Below are positions 58,701 through 64,000 of a stretch of DNA of 64,000 nt, one piece after another. The stretch's first letter is position 1; every line of letters starts with the position of its first letter. Location of the stretch: contig JACKPL010000004.1 in NCBI GenBank assembly GCA_024233545.1, positions 124,001 to 188,000 of the forward strand. The letters run 5' to 3'. The DNA comes from a bacterium (GTDB taxonomy: Bacteria > Auribacterota > Auribacteria > Auribacterales > Auribacteraceae). Made by a program: the position numbers and the translations under genes. The notes under the pieces are model-generated. The model had not been told where the DNA came from and made no database searches. It worked only from the letters and a program-made list of their open reading frames with translations.

Positions 58701-58974
58701 CCGAACCGGCATTTTGTGCATAATAGTACAGTTCATAAGGCGGCACAAAATCTTTCTTGTATGGTTTTCCGTCAACAAGAAATTCTACCGTCACCGCATC
58801 TTTGTTTGTGACATCAACTTCAACGATCGCCGTATCATCGAGTAAAATGGTGTCATTGTCAGAATGCGATACGATGTTTGCTATCGGTGCACCAGTTTCA
58901 AACGCATTCAATTCATATACACGCACACCATTATTATAATTACAGACAAAAAGCAGATTACCGTATATATCCAT
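46792..58974 (-). CDS. Central segment of a giant Ig-like/beta-propeller surface protein
   Basis: This 4,060-residue frame is the bulk of the giant gene. It alternates single or paired Ig-like domains (about 14; openings such as DDRDAPVIAITSPLDGTSVS, DTAPPVVSIISPEDND and DTEAPAVTMTEPIAGQTV) with about seven beta-propeller blocks of 250-350 residues. These are built of YVTN-like strands (KVDISPDGSRIYVASGN, NIVATKDGKKAYTART) or LVIVD-like strands (IRGQYAFLGGSSGIRVVDIG). A jelly-roll-like segment near residues 165-300 has two cysteine pairs (ESCCDKLRLY, DGSVCSGRDTVW). The apparent ATG at 58974 lies inside a propeller blade that continues in the next frame upstream, so it is not a true start. No catalytic motif is seen; ligand binding at the cell surface is the likely role. 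Confidence 0.8.
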   Translation of the reverse strand: MDIYGNLLFVCNYNNGVRVYELNAFETGAPIANIVSHSDNDTILLDDTAIVEVDVTNKDAVTVEFLVDGKPYKKDFVPPYELYYYAQNAGSVTMQARVMDLSGNVGYTSLITLNIGEDTINPVVQNVTGDTQGTVGELLDVAITVTDNIAVDHIVIDFDETAFVMPSQGYSDDFETGDFSAQAWTFTGSSNRFWNITTDEKYEGSYSAQGPTSLTDSQNSSMFLTVDIPEATTISFYYKLETESCCDKLRLYVDGNLVLNVGGYSGWTFFSTPLTVGTHNLQFMYYKDGSVCSGRDTVWVDKIEIGSGGSAEPLDIVTLPVPDGWSDLNLVTFETNFGINGLLTDNVFTVTPYDVAGNQGDAVDVTITTSQNGAPVVKITSHEDGDIIRAGAVHTLQFRVKDLGLTPSINTIEVLQNGSQIYYNNSYTGDPGTPTSVSVNFTVANSDLDEPLSLNVIVTDDELLSSEAVVELNPAFIFNGQTRSINITNCEWFEIRGQYAFLGGSSGIRVVDIGTFNLVSQDTMDSRYVYHFAIAGDYLYAPSDGGGMYIFDISEPTKIRRVKVISLNAYFAVYNGNDTLFTIYNNSIVSYDISDRENPVFIQSLVRPTNDFPYSAILDNTKNYLYVGDQDALFSYNVSNPANMQELAQLDTQSSNNHNGLAIKDNKLYASIDYYGIVVFDLNTSKATPTRILYLSDTGKDSDGIDVFGNYLYQVKYDRLDVYSLPSLDLVTQWTLNSSCETVKVHGYYVYVSRLSSSTTLTEFDFGVGKGMPVFGATNIMFDNDAIVVTGTASDDDQATVELIVNGRSLDSAKGPAFTMSIPVSPEEFGTDFSISLRARDLFNNSISTATQVINIPDDRDAPVIAITSPLDGTSVSENIELIVEASILDALPIRSVELLMDYGTGFQVLLADTDPELPFAGSVLIPRVTDASNISIKLRATDWLGNVGESLPVNLSVLEDTAPPVVSIISPEDNDTVYANSNVLVTFTADDSSSIGGSIDAIQVTLSGGVPIVIDSDQREVLLRIPASMTNQSATIEVTAYDMTGNIGTDSVTITIDVPLVARILSPNSSANSVSVINVETGVIEATIPVTSANKVDISPDGSRIYVASGNVRGMYAIDPLTYNVKTINMATSYNGTNQWEAIFKPELNLAYVLDYNTTINLINTQTDTMQSFIYVPTNGYDMDISPDGTEIYTINNSNTIAVVNLISQATQTFPSQNNETLRKVTIPADGTKAYFATYYSEDIQVMNMATKQFVTIIPLTYDLENLVSGVSSQGYVPIASDTQNTIFKIDPKTDTVMATLSGFGDIASLTVPQSDPTKLLVATTTNGVGELSIVDIDSFTIIKKLYSVYGENGVGYLLTPDQSAVIPFTVSMVSPLPGTYTSRAKLLVKVDVSNPKVVSDMHFKIDGTVVNIMHTPPFETTITLPDVSTPLNDVVIEVEAFTFGGASASDQILVDVVPDNTAPIVSIASTNATGNKIGATDVLFVNVAATDNAGVALVELYINGALFDNDTQAPYDFGLRLSENEGAVLDLYARAFDENGNQAVSSVVSLTVASKPFLMDVILKPNYGAYTFTVFDAKSYKRIADYGSGNSYYPYNIVATKDGKKAYTARTDYYGRLYRFNLLNGNREQDYEYTGTYDIYSRALMLSKNEDLLFCARPNHDKIDVFDTLGHTGFNYLFSISDFQTIDQPERLFRSADEKYILVCNHSGTERGITVMNAVNGMIIKNIPTIEPGTTSQYTPYEVATIAGSPYAFVSTRNSRLFIINLDTLSVEKVIALNSSSYAVAAGYTPEGPKAFVVTVTGPETIYKINADTLQVEATVSLDLYDADFGELTPDGKALFFNGDASSSGATDVVDSVTLLPIIRIESTNYNYGPMYSGKMFDNVPPTIFVTSPVQGTELVEGKRVNVAFNATDNFVLQQVELLLDNESMGISTVAPSYPIQMQVPAFTGEGQSIVVRAVARDAAGNTTAMVPVTYGVVADTQAPNVAILSPAHGSDARLNSLVTLALDITDDGGIAQVQISVNDRAEEPVTQPPFTAATFRLDNGVIGEDSVIAVTVIDSVGNSASTSITLNVLEPVFDIIVAASYNQREIHRLDFNGMTSVLNAPGGTNSGQFTDMASTHDGEYLFALSASTSQSFNKIRVYKMPQGTLVREIDDTGTFKGRFSSIVIDKNDRFAYVSTEWNSSSSSPTGNSKIVVLDIPVCIDPESTGDPIFTTSYDGPSLYNNSGEYVRVNLALSHSGNTLWAASPSTYNSSTYYSRRWTVTNLESTGSLPSAIAMNYGWDVENYFDGTNDLIYMPYSTDDYRKFHADTGSNYYNVDINVNNGNISIGKVSDTLSVMAIAYRSSNIIYIRKIEGGLSSDSYTSIANVSLPYVPMDSDFTPDGKYLFVYYQSNTGYSVIKTSDWSHTYYPTSGIYRRILMSTATDAVNPTIELAADPVKESYLVGEEVSLVATVDDNQGVEFVEYYLNGGLLGTDAQTPFAFPFVGNVPSGATPFEIQAKAYDFAGNSALSSIITITVVDDSIAPTVTIAAVTDLVGVNAGMPVVVTANAQDNASISRVEYTLFDGVNSSTAVATVPPYQTILYLDDNVSNSQVFTITAVAVDGAGNVSDLSNILNGITSPETFVKQGKLFSIAYTSAYRLFVTDDITHATTELLINNADYIKISPLQYGFLFRQGNDEVIVFNKFTREIVKVFTYSDGFDGPRDIAFDAVRKLAYITSAYNNKVMVVSLESLTVVHQITTSNTGTRLYYPWSVVVTPDGQYLYVSNQSFTYSDPTYSRILVFNLDDYSEVKRYSDSSGVGLDYEMVMLPYGNKAYITNTNNNGTLYEIDTASTSFTQIKTNVGGQYPVGGLTPMGLRVFMFYDSPDDIYMYNPETGEAELWLDMASLPSIYAMDISDDGRYLYMATSNNYIRKIEIATKNIEDIAMPIGTRDVDYHLLTIFDTVPPSIVLNGVPSSATEGTALTFTALPTSSIGIRNVSLYINGERFEEKIVGPYSFTYRVPVDVASFEVYAQVTDVSGIRAQSAPQTVTVLNDTDAPVVSIVIPEDNETAYADSFVVLNVEISDATDNIKFVQVLYNGVPVKFLGTEAYLNLGGAPYQTSIPIEEDALEASATIEVIAVDYAGLMTSDSVALTVVRSDYNQLLMVNNAGALFDLDTNTLIAGDLGISTGVNFVATDAKYHQQRDQLFIAMYDTQSEREQLGMVDFNAQVFSYRTGNQYFRTQTVELAEQNSQLFALLFPEYPFDYVTVMNIDSPSTSPYGYQYIRGARGTVTAPDGRIYIAEYGYEDGSHPSYWCSRITNYDLTTGNGSLTGFTSASAYRGTAINLNQAGNILYVGRFYQSANQYEIARIDTGPFTSAAGLFRTVDSEISSIESVVISGSERILAALPDNDTILVFDPTTLNEVDSWSVPSPDRLQFDTIENALFVFSKADNLIAKIDVETGTVVAQNSVAGPVAVFGRINKLLPDVAVPVVTIVSPLDNESYFEGHLLSIQISAVDENIDAIEMFYNNIKAETINANGQSSLTILKRLPIIDGASDVLTIEVRAKDMFGNIGRSDKIAITILDDTEAPAVTMTEPIAGQTVIGGSWVDVIGVSTDNSGTQSMVEIIEIYFDNDIIDVLSPEEDGTFDRPIVIPVNVYSDPMTVGVIAQDYAGNRSSKISVQVNLLFEAEPTAGYDDRDVYDTYVLDDKLYITSYQILEVYDISSLIPGGGGEGESGVGETGIGGELEFAGSELSFLGNVPRISTANRLVYTSTANPYSLYHFVVENGFIYGVGTYSGWSSTQFIVMGASFDPYDFNLKAQIQLDDETIENREGVILLNGDRAYVGHDDGVWVLNVRFPNSPVVLPGIEDNDSGTLALEATEDNLYRLTRRGQIHVYELDNLELLQTITLYTPAPEAPLPDFGDLEVKDSVLYATDEIGGLFSVGITQTPLSFGTPAFILIDDLDGEMPMGIDSIGDFTVIHGMNDVFFLDTSSLGSEIVLGSVSQFTNVPIEYQITDCYIYGNQLIVQSGEAAIVNIYHDLGGAPTVELDLPADINDRHYIGGESSVLIPFDA

Positions 58975-59396
58975 GTTGCGGAAAGTGTTGCTTCCAGAAA
59001 TTGTACCGAGCAGTTTAATATTATTGCGAATAGCTTAGCATCCCATACAGCAATACCGGTTAGCGTTGAGTTGCTCGAAACAAATGCAATATCGCCGATT
59101 GATAACAGACCGCCCCATTGATAATTGTGTCCTGATGGGGATTCGGTATCAACCCATGATCCCGTAGCAGTAGCGCTTGCGCCTCGCGCATCAGCAACAG
59201 CTATCCGGCTACTTCCTACAACCAACACATAGTCGCTATCTAACGCCTGCAGATACCGAGTATAGTAATAATAACTATTGTTCAACCAGTTATTTGTCGT
59301 TCCTGACAGCGTTTCGACATCAGAAATATCTGCATTTAACAATGAGAAATACGGATTGGAATACTCACCTGTCCAATATGCCATATTGCCTTCCAA
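58908..59396 (-). CDS. Short in-between segment of the giant surface protein (frame-broken)
   Basis: This frame carries one or two LVIVD propeller blades (SLLNADISDVETLSG, GDIAFVSSNSTLTGIAVWDA) that belong to the giant protein. The correct reading runs from about 59443 to 59035. Before that the protein is in the 59336-64000 frame, and after it in the 46792-58974 frame. The tail after VWDAKLF is out-of-frame translation that looks like a false membrane helix. One added base at 59442-59444 gives YVGERKYYSSKTSSYYAFGV, and one at 59035-59036 gives WDAKAIRNNIKLLGTISGSN. Confidence 0.7.
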   Translation of the reverse strand: MEGNMAYWTGEYSNPYFSLLNADISDVETLSGTTNNWLNNSYYYYTRYLQALDSDYVLVVGSSRIAVADARGASATATGSWVDTESPSGHNYQWGGLLSIGDIAFVSSNSTLTGIAVWDAKLFAIILNCSVQFLEATLSATWIYTVICFLSVIIIMVCVYMN

Positions 59397-62300
59397 CCAT
59401 ACACCAAATGCATAATATGAGCTGGTTTTACTGCTGTAGTATTTCGCTCGCCGACATAACGGTAAGACAACGTAGGCACGGTCGGATTCGTATAATTCAC
59501 ATTTGAAATATCGAGCACCTGTAGTTGATGCCTGTATGCCGCCGTAAAAGCATACTGTCCGCGCACTTTAACATCATACACATTTCCATTTGTACCGAAA
59601 TTATGAGTTCCGACATGAACAGGCTGAACCGGGTTCGCAATATAATACGTACCCAATCCGGAAGATGCGCGGGCAACATAGACAAAATCACCTTGATAAT
59701 CAATATTATGAGCGGCTGTCGTAGAGAAAGTACTTTGCGACCTGTTGATGAGATCAATCACCGCTAAACTTGAATTGTTTGCCACATACATCCACTTCGG
59801 CGACACAGTTGTCGGTAAACTGGATTGATTCGTAACAGGATCACCGACCACATACACATCTTCTGCGGCAAATGATCCGCCGGTAACACTTCCATTGTTG
59901 TACAGACGGTATAATTCGCCCGAATTAGTGATTTCCCTGATAGCAAAAGTGGTAATGAGTTCAACAGGCGCAGTAATGGTGAAATTATCACTGATATCTT
60001 CAGCACGCACTTTAAGCTCTGTAGTGTGGCCTGCATTCCCGGGGACAGTCAAGGAATACGAATAAGGAGTGGTTGTATCGGTAAACACTAATGCACCGTC
60101 AACAAAGAATTCTACTGCGCTAATTAAACCGCTATCTTGTACATTCGCTTCAATTGACACCACTGATAGCCCTGCAATAACTTCTAACCCGTTAACCGGT
60201 GATGTTATTGTAACCGACGGCGCCGATAAGTCATCAGTCACCGCAAAAGACTTTTCAGCTAAGAGAGTTACATTGCCGTTAATATCCTGCACTGCGCCCG
60301 ATATCACGAGCGGAAGAGGAGGATTGCCCAAAGGCAATGGCACGTTTTGAATAGTGAACGGCGGTTTATTAAATAATGTTTGTACGCCGTTGACATTAAC
60401 TGTAACAACCTGAATACCTAGATTGTCCTGAGCCGATATATCGACCGTAGTTGTTGTTCCTTCAAGGAGGAACTTATCATCGGTAGGCTGAATAATACTT
60501 ATAACAGGAGATTCATTATCTTCCAAAACAGTAACAGCAACTTCCAGTGCTGATGTGAACGTAATATTTCCACCCAAATCAATAGCATTTGCATTGATAA
60601 GAAGCGTTGAAGGCCCGCTGTTCGGGGCAGTAAGATAATCGAATTGGAATGGAACAGTATTATCTACTGCGACCACTTCACCATTAACAAGAAATTCGAT
60701 AGTAACGCCAGTATCATCTGTTGCAGAAGCGGTCAACAGGATTGAATTGCCTTCAATGACTTGAGTCGGCACAACGCTAACGGATTGAATTTGCGGAGCT
60801 TCCAACTGGCCGCTGATAAGCCTCAGCAATCGTATTCCGCTGGTATCGTTAGCAATATATGCAATGTCGCCAACCACATCGATATCAATAGCATCAGCTC
60901 CGGTACTTGCATTTCCTACTAATGTCATCTCAAATGGATTCTCAACGTTAACCATTGCTATTCCATTTGTTCGGTCTGAAACAAAGGCGATAGAACCGAC
61001 AACATCCACGTATTGTGTTTGACTTAATCGATTAGGACCGGATAACTTGCGCGCCAATCCCATACCGATTAATTCTGCAGTTTGCTCTTTAAGCTGATAT
61101 GACAACAAACCAATACCATAATCGGCAATATATACAATATTGTTATTGATACTGATTCCTCGCGCATCGCCGGAAGTGTCGTAGGTATTTTTTAATACCG
61201 GTGAACGAGGGTTACTTATATCGATTGTAGCCATACCATTTGTACCTTGAGTCAATATAAGCACATTACCTTGAATTGCTATTTTCTTCGGCCCTGTTAC
61301 CGATATTTGCGAACCTGAAATTTCAAATGGCGTTGCAGGGTTATTTAAATCAAGCACGGTTAATTTATTTGCCGTTTCATCTGAAACAAAAGCAAACTGG
61401 CCGCGAACCTGTACATCATTAGCGCTTGAGAATATATTTCCCGTCTCGCCAATAAATTCCAATTCTTCATTTTCAAACCTGAAAATCACAAAATTCGTAG
61501 ATGTTATTGCATATATTGTATTTTGAATGACTACCAGATCACTAATAGTATACGTTGCATCACTCGTAACAAGGCTGATATTGAGCGGATCGGATATATT
61601 CAATACAACCAAGCCGCCTGCACCGTCAGCAACGAACGCATAATCGCCGACTACTCTCATATGAGTTGCATCAGTCGTCGGGAAATCAGCTAAAAATTCT
61701 GTACTAATGATAATATCAAGAGTAATCGGTGCAGATATTCCAACTTGCCCTACCGAATCGATCGCTTTAGCACGGATATCTACCACAGCGCTTCCCGTAC
61801 CGTTTGGTATCTTGACTGTACCGGCATAAGGTGCAGTTGTATCGACTACTGATGCGCTGTCGTTATCCTGAACACCATCAACAAAAACGAAGAACCGAAC
61901 GCTTTGTATTTGCCCGACATCGTCTGATGCATCTGCCGTTGCAGTAATTTCCGAACCGGACGCAACAACGGTATAAACAGGTGGAGAGGTCACAACCACA
62001 TTCGGCGGCAAATCGCCCGTAATGGTTCCTGTAATAGTCACCACCGTACTAGAATCTCCTGCATCGTCTGTTGCGAAAACAGATATTGTCATGGTCTCGC
62101 CTTCAGCTGTCGCAGGGATAGGATAATTACTCACTGTATACGGCGAAGAATTTCTCACAAATTGCTGAGTAATCGGCGCACCGGCTCCTTGAGATATCTC
62201 AATATCAATTGTAACTGATCCGATTAGCGGAATCTGGTTATTATTGACATCTTGGTCATACGCAAAAGCCTGAATGGTAAGAACATCACCTTCAGTAACC

Positions 62301-64000
62301 TCAAAACCATTAACCGGCGCAAGGAATCCCGCAATCGGCGGTATATTAGTTAGCGCGTTTACCGTTGCAGTGGCAGTACTGGACACCATCGTTTCATCAA
62401 ATGCTGTTGCTGATACCGTTACAGAATAATTGCTTGATGCAACCGGCAATACAAACGATGCCGCATAGGGATACGTTGTATCATTCTGATTAAACAGAAT
62501 TGTACCGTTGTCATATTCTGCAGTAAAGGTTACGCCGTACACAGCAATATCATCTGTTGCCTGAGCACTGATCGTCACTGAATTACCCATGAGCTGACGC
62601 GGCATAACCGATAAATTGGACAAGGTTGGCGCTTGATCGGAACGTTTGGATATTGTAACCGTCTCGGATGGCGAAACGTTTCCATTGATGTCGATTGCGG
62701 TTACCGAAGCGCTTGCTTCCGTTAATCCTGACGCCAAATGAGTCATTCCCAGTTTATTTTCCGCAACATCGAGAATGCTCTTATTCACTTTAATCATTGT
62801 GTACTGCCAGTTTTCACCCGGCACGAAGAACACCGTTTTGCCCGACAATGTTTGATTGAGTTTCCGAGCTGTCCCATCAAAATAATCGAACATTGCACCA
62901 CCGGGCGCTCCCTTAATATAATAGTTCTTAGACACATCAATCAAACTCACTGTAGGTGCACTTGTTCCGGGCGTAATACCGACAATACCTGTTACTGAAT
63001 CGAAATCTTCATCGGTATTTGTTGTGCCATACGTAATCTGAATAAGCCCTGTTTTAAAGAGTGTTATCTCATAGTGGTTAATTGAACTTGTCGAACCATA
63101 GACACCTAAATAGAGGTGATAATAAAGGATTAACCTATCAGGATACTGCGCATATGCAACATACCGGTTATACGGAGATGAATATGCATAATCCCACCAT
63201 TGCTGGTCAAACACCGCTGATATGCGTGGACGGGTATTCAGGAAAGCATCTATTGATACTGTCTGGTCATTATCACCCTGAGCTTGGCTGGAATTGCCGC
63301 TAAAGGTCAAGAACCCGCTGTTATGAATGTAAACCGTCGAATACGTAGTACCGTAAAATGGGAATGTAAACCCTTGGCTAAAATTAAGAGTCATTGGGTT
63401 TGTATCATAATAATAACCTGTTAAATTTCGGGCAATACCTAAATATCCAACCTCACTGACCACATCGTTGAAGGTTCCGGTCAAGTCAACGCCTTGCGCT
63501 GAGAGGGTGTAATCAACAACCTTAATATTATCGGTTGCAGTTGCCATTACCAGCATTGACGATCCGTCAACAAACTGTTGGCTCGTCGGTAAAATTACAG
63601 AAACAGAAGGCGGATCGAAGTCTTGTAACCGATTGATAGTCCGAGTTGCAATCGCCACATTGCCATTGATATCAACCGCTCGTACCGTAAATACCACTTG
63701 CTGAGGATCAACCGGGCCTTGTTCGATTTCATGTGCCAACTGTAATGAAATCGGTTGTGCAGTAGGCACAGCGTTGTATATCTCAACATTATTCGCTGAA
63801 ATAATTATGTGCTCAACAGTAAGGTTATCACTGGCATCAATGTTGAGATTAACAATCGTTCCTTCAAAGAAATTTTCATTTTCGGACGGTGTATTGATTG
63901 CAATAGAAGGAATCTGGTTATCCATCAATGTTGCAAACGATATCGGATCAGCAAGATCACTTTCCATACCGGAAAGATTTATCGCGCGCGCAGTATACTC
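59336..64000 (-). CDS. Giant Ig-like/beta-propeller surface protein, upstream segment running off the window
   Basis: The frame stays open to the window edge (EYTARAINLSGMESDLADP), so the ATG at 63967 is internal and the N-terminus with any signal peptide lies outside. In order it shows Ig-like domains (IPSIAINTPSENENFFEG), a nidogen-like segment near residues 165-370 (FTFPFYGTTYSTVYIHNSGF, then RISAVFDQQWWDY, ending in FKTGLIQITYG) and several more Ig-like domains. An LVIVD propeller near residues 760-1060 (VVGDYAFVADGAGGLVVLN, IQGNVLILTQGTNGMATID), more Ig-like domains and the start of another propeller follow. In-frame protein ends at about 59443; the last ~35 residues are frame-shifted. 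Confidence 0.78.
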   Translation of the reverse strand, partial: EYTARAINLSGMESDLADPISFATLMDNQIPSIAINTPSENENFFEGTIVNLNIDASDNLTVEHIIISANNVEIYNAVPTAQPISLQLAHEIEQGPVDPQQVVFTVRAVDINGNVAIATRTINRLQDFDPPSVSVILPTSQQFVDGSSMLVMATATDNIKVVDYTLSAQGVDLTGTFNDVVSEVGYLGIARNLTGYYYDTNPMTLNFSQGFTFPFYGTTYSTVYIHNSGFLTFSGNSSQAQGDNDQTVSIDAFLNTRPRISAVFDQQWWDYAYSSPYNRYVAYAQYPDRLILYYHLYLGVYGSTSSINHYEITLFKTGLIQITYGTTNTDEDFDSVTGIVGITPGTSAPTVSLIDVSKNYYIKGAPGGAMFDYFDGTARKLNQTLSGKTVFFVPGENWQYTMIKVNKSILDVAENKLGMTHLASGLTEASASVTAIDINGNVSPSETVTISKRSDQAPTLSNLSVMPRQLMGNSVTISAQATDDIAVYGVTFTAEYDNGTILFNQNDTTYPYAASFVLPVASSNYSVTVSATAFDETMVSSTATATVNALTNIPPIAGFLAPVNGFEVTEGDVLTIQAFAYDQDVNNNQIPLIGSVTIDIEISQGAGAPITQQFVRNSSPYTVSNYPIPATAEGETMTISVFATDDAGDSSTVVTITGTITGDLPPNVVVTSPPVYTVVASGSEITATADASDDVGQIQSVRFFVFVDGVQDNDSASVVDTTAPYAGTVKIPNGTGSAVVDIRAKAIDSVGQVGISAPITLDIIISTEFLADFPTTDATHMRVVGDYAFVADGAGGLVVLNISDPLNISLVTSDATYTISDLVVIQNTIYAITSTNFVIFRFENEELEFIGETGNIFSSANDVQVRGQFAFVSDETANKLTVLDLNNPATPFEISGSQISVTGPKKIAIQGNVLILTQGTNGMATIDISNPRSPVLKNTYDTSGDARGISINNNIVYIADYGIGLLSYQLKEQTAELIGMGLARKLSGPNRLSQTQYVDVVGSIAFVSDRTNGIAMVNVENPFEMTLVGNASTGADAIDIDVVGDIAYIANDTSGIRLLRLISGQLEAPQIQSVSVVPTQVIEGNSILLTASATDDTGVTIEFLVNGEVVAVDNTVPFQFDYLTAPNSGPSTLLINANAIDLGGNITFTSALEVAVTVLEDNESPVISIIQPTDDKFLLEGTTTTVDISAQDNLGIQVVTVNVNGVQTLFNKPPFTIQNVPLPLGNPPLPLVISGAVQDINGNVTLLAEKSFAVTDDLSAPSVTITSPVNGLEVIAGLSVVSIEANVQDSGLISAVEFFVDGALVFTDTTTPYSYSLTVPGNAGHTTELKVRAEDISDNFTITAPVELITTFAIREITNSGELYRLYNNGSVTGGSFAAEDVYVVGDPVTNQSSLPTTVSPKWMYVANNSSLAVIDLINRSQSTFSTTAAHNIDYQGDFVYVARASSGLGTYYIANPVQPVHVGTHNFGTNGNVYDVKVRGQYAFTAAYRHQLQVLDISNVNYTNPTVPTLSYRYVGERNTTAVKPAHIMHLVYGWKAIWHIGQVSIPIRISHC

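Larger units (their letters stand above)
43046..64000 (-). other. Reconstructed giant gene (>6,900 codons, 5'-truncated by window edge)
   Basis: The four minus-strand frames above are one gene. Each junction falls inside a single repeat domain, no junction has a ribosome site or signal peptide, and each is repaired by adding one base (near 59443, 59035 and 46795). The single terminator is at 42986-43020 and no other transcription signal appears in 21 kb. The product is a modular extracellular filament of Ig-like spacers and propellers with single nidogen-like and Gly-Tyr segments. Giant surface proteins of this style are reported in Omnitrophota and other predatory or episymbiotic bacteria; assignment to that lineage is inference. 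Confidence 0.75.

Noticed and set aside
58908..59030. C-terminal membrane anchor in the short 58908-59396 frame
   Set aside because: The hydrophobic stretch is out-of-frame translation after a missing base; the correct frame continues the propeller.

Overview
The window comes from a Gram-negative-type bacterium with an AT-rich chromosome. It has heptose and O-antigen style genes, a split lipid-carrier/polymerase glycan operon, AmaP next to biotin carboxylase, a stand-alone ThiD2 beside ThiE, and very large repeat-built surface proteins. This mix fits an uncultivated lineage such as Omnitrophota (OP3), but that placement is inference from gene content; no marker gene here proves it. Left part (1-14850, plus strand): the end of ribD, then ribE, rpsU with its own promoter and terminator, a flippase-like membrane protein, and an overlapping glycan operon (rmlA-like, rmlD-like, GT4 glycosyltransferase, WecA/MraY-type transferase, O-antigen ligase/polymerase). 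aroQ overlaps the end of that operon. A near-consensus promoter then leads accB-accC-amaP(frameshifted)-gmhA-rfaE2-thiD2-thiE-pfkB, followed by tRNA-Gly(CCC). Middle (14855-24543): a PseC-like aminotransferase, a SpsF-like nucleotidyltransferase joined to a radical-SAM-fold protein that has lost its cluster cysteines (frameshifted between the two parts), a GT-C glycosyltransferase, a 995-residue TPR protein, purC and an MgtC-family protein. Next (24666-33050, minus): one secreted repeat protein of roughly 2,790 codons, with a signal peptide, calcium-loop motifs and YD/RHS-like repeats. Its middle (27864-30107) is unreadable because a near-identical 333-bp tandem array and the sequence beside it are full of indels. 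Next (33482-42908, minus): trpC-trpF-trpB-trpA-manC-ruvX-M16 peptidase-rpe in one tight run, then a SulP transporter with a DUF486 membrane protein, and tRNA-His(GTG). Right end (43046-64000, minus): a single giant gene running off the window. It is broken in the given sequence into four open frames by three one-base deficits. Rejoined it encodes more than 6,900 residues of alternating Ig-like domains and beta-propellers, with a nidogen-like segment, jelly-roll-like segments and a Gly-Tyr repeat. The main caution is sequence quality. Five frame breaks outside the array can each be healed by adding one base, and the array has indels at very high density, so several apparent broken genes are probably intact in the organism.
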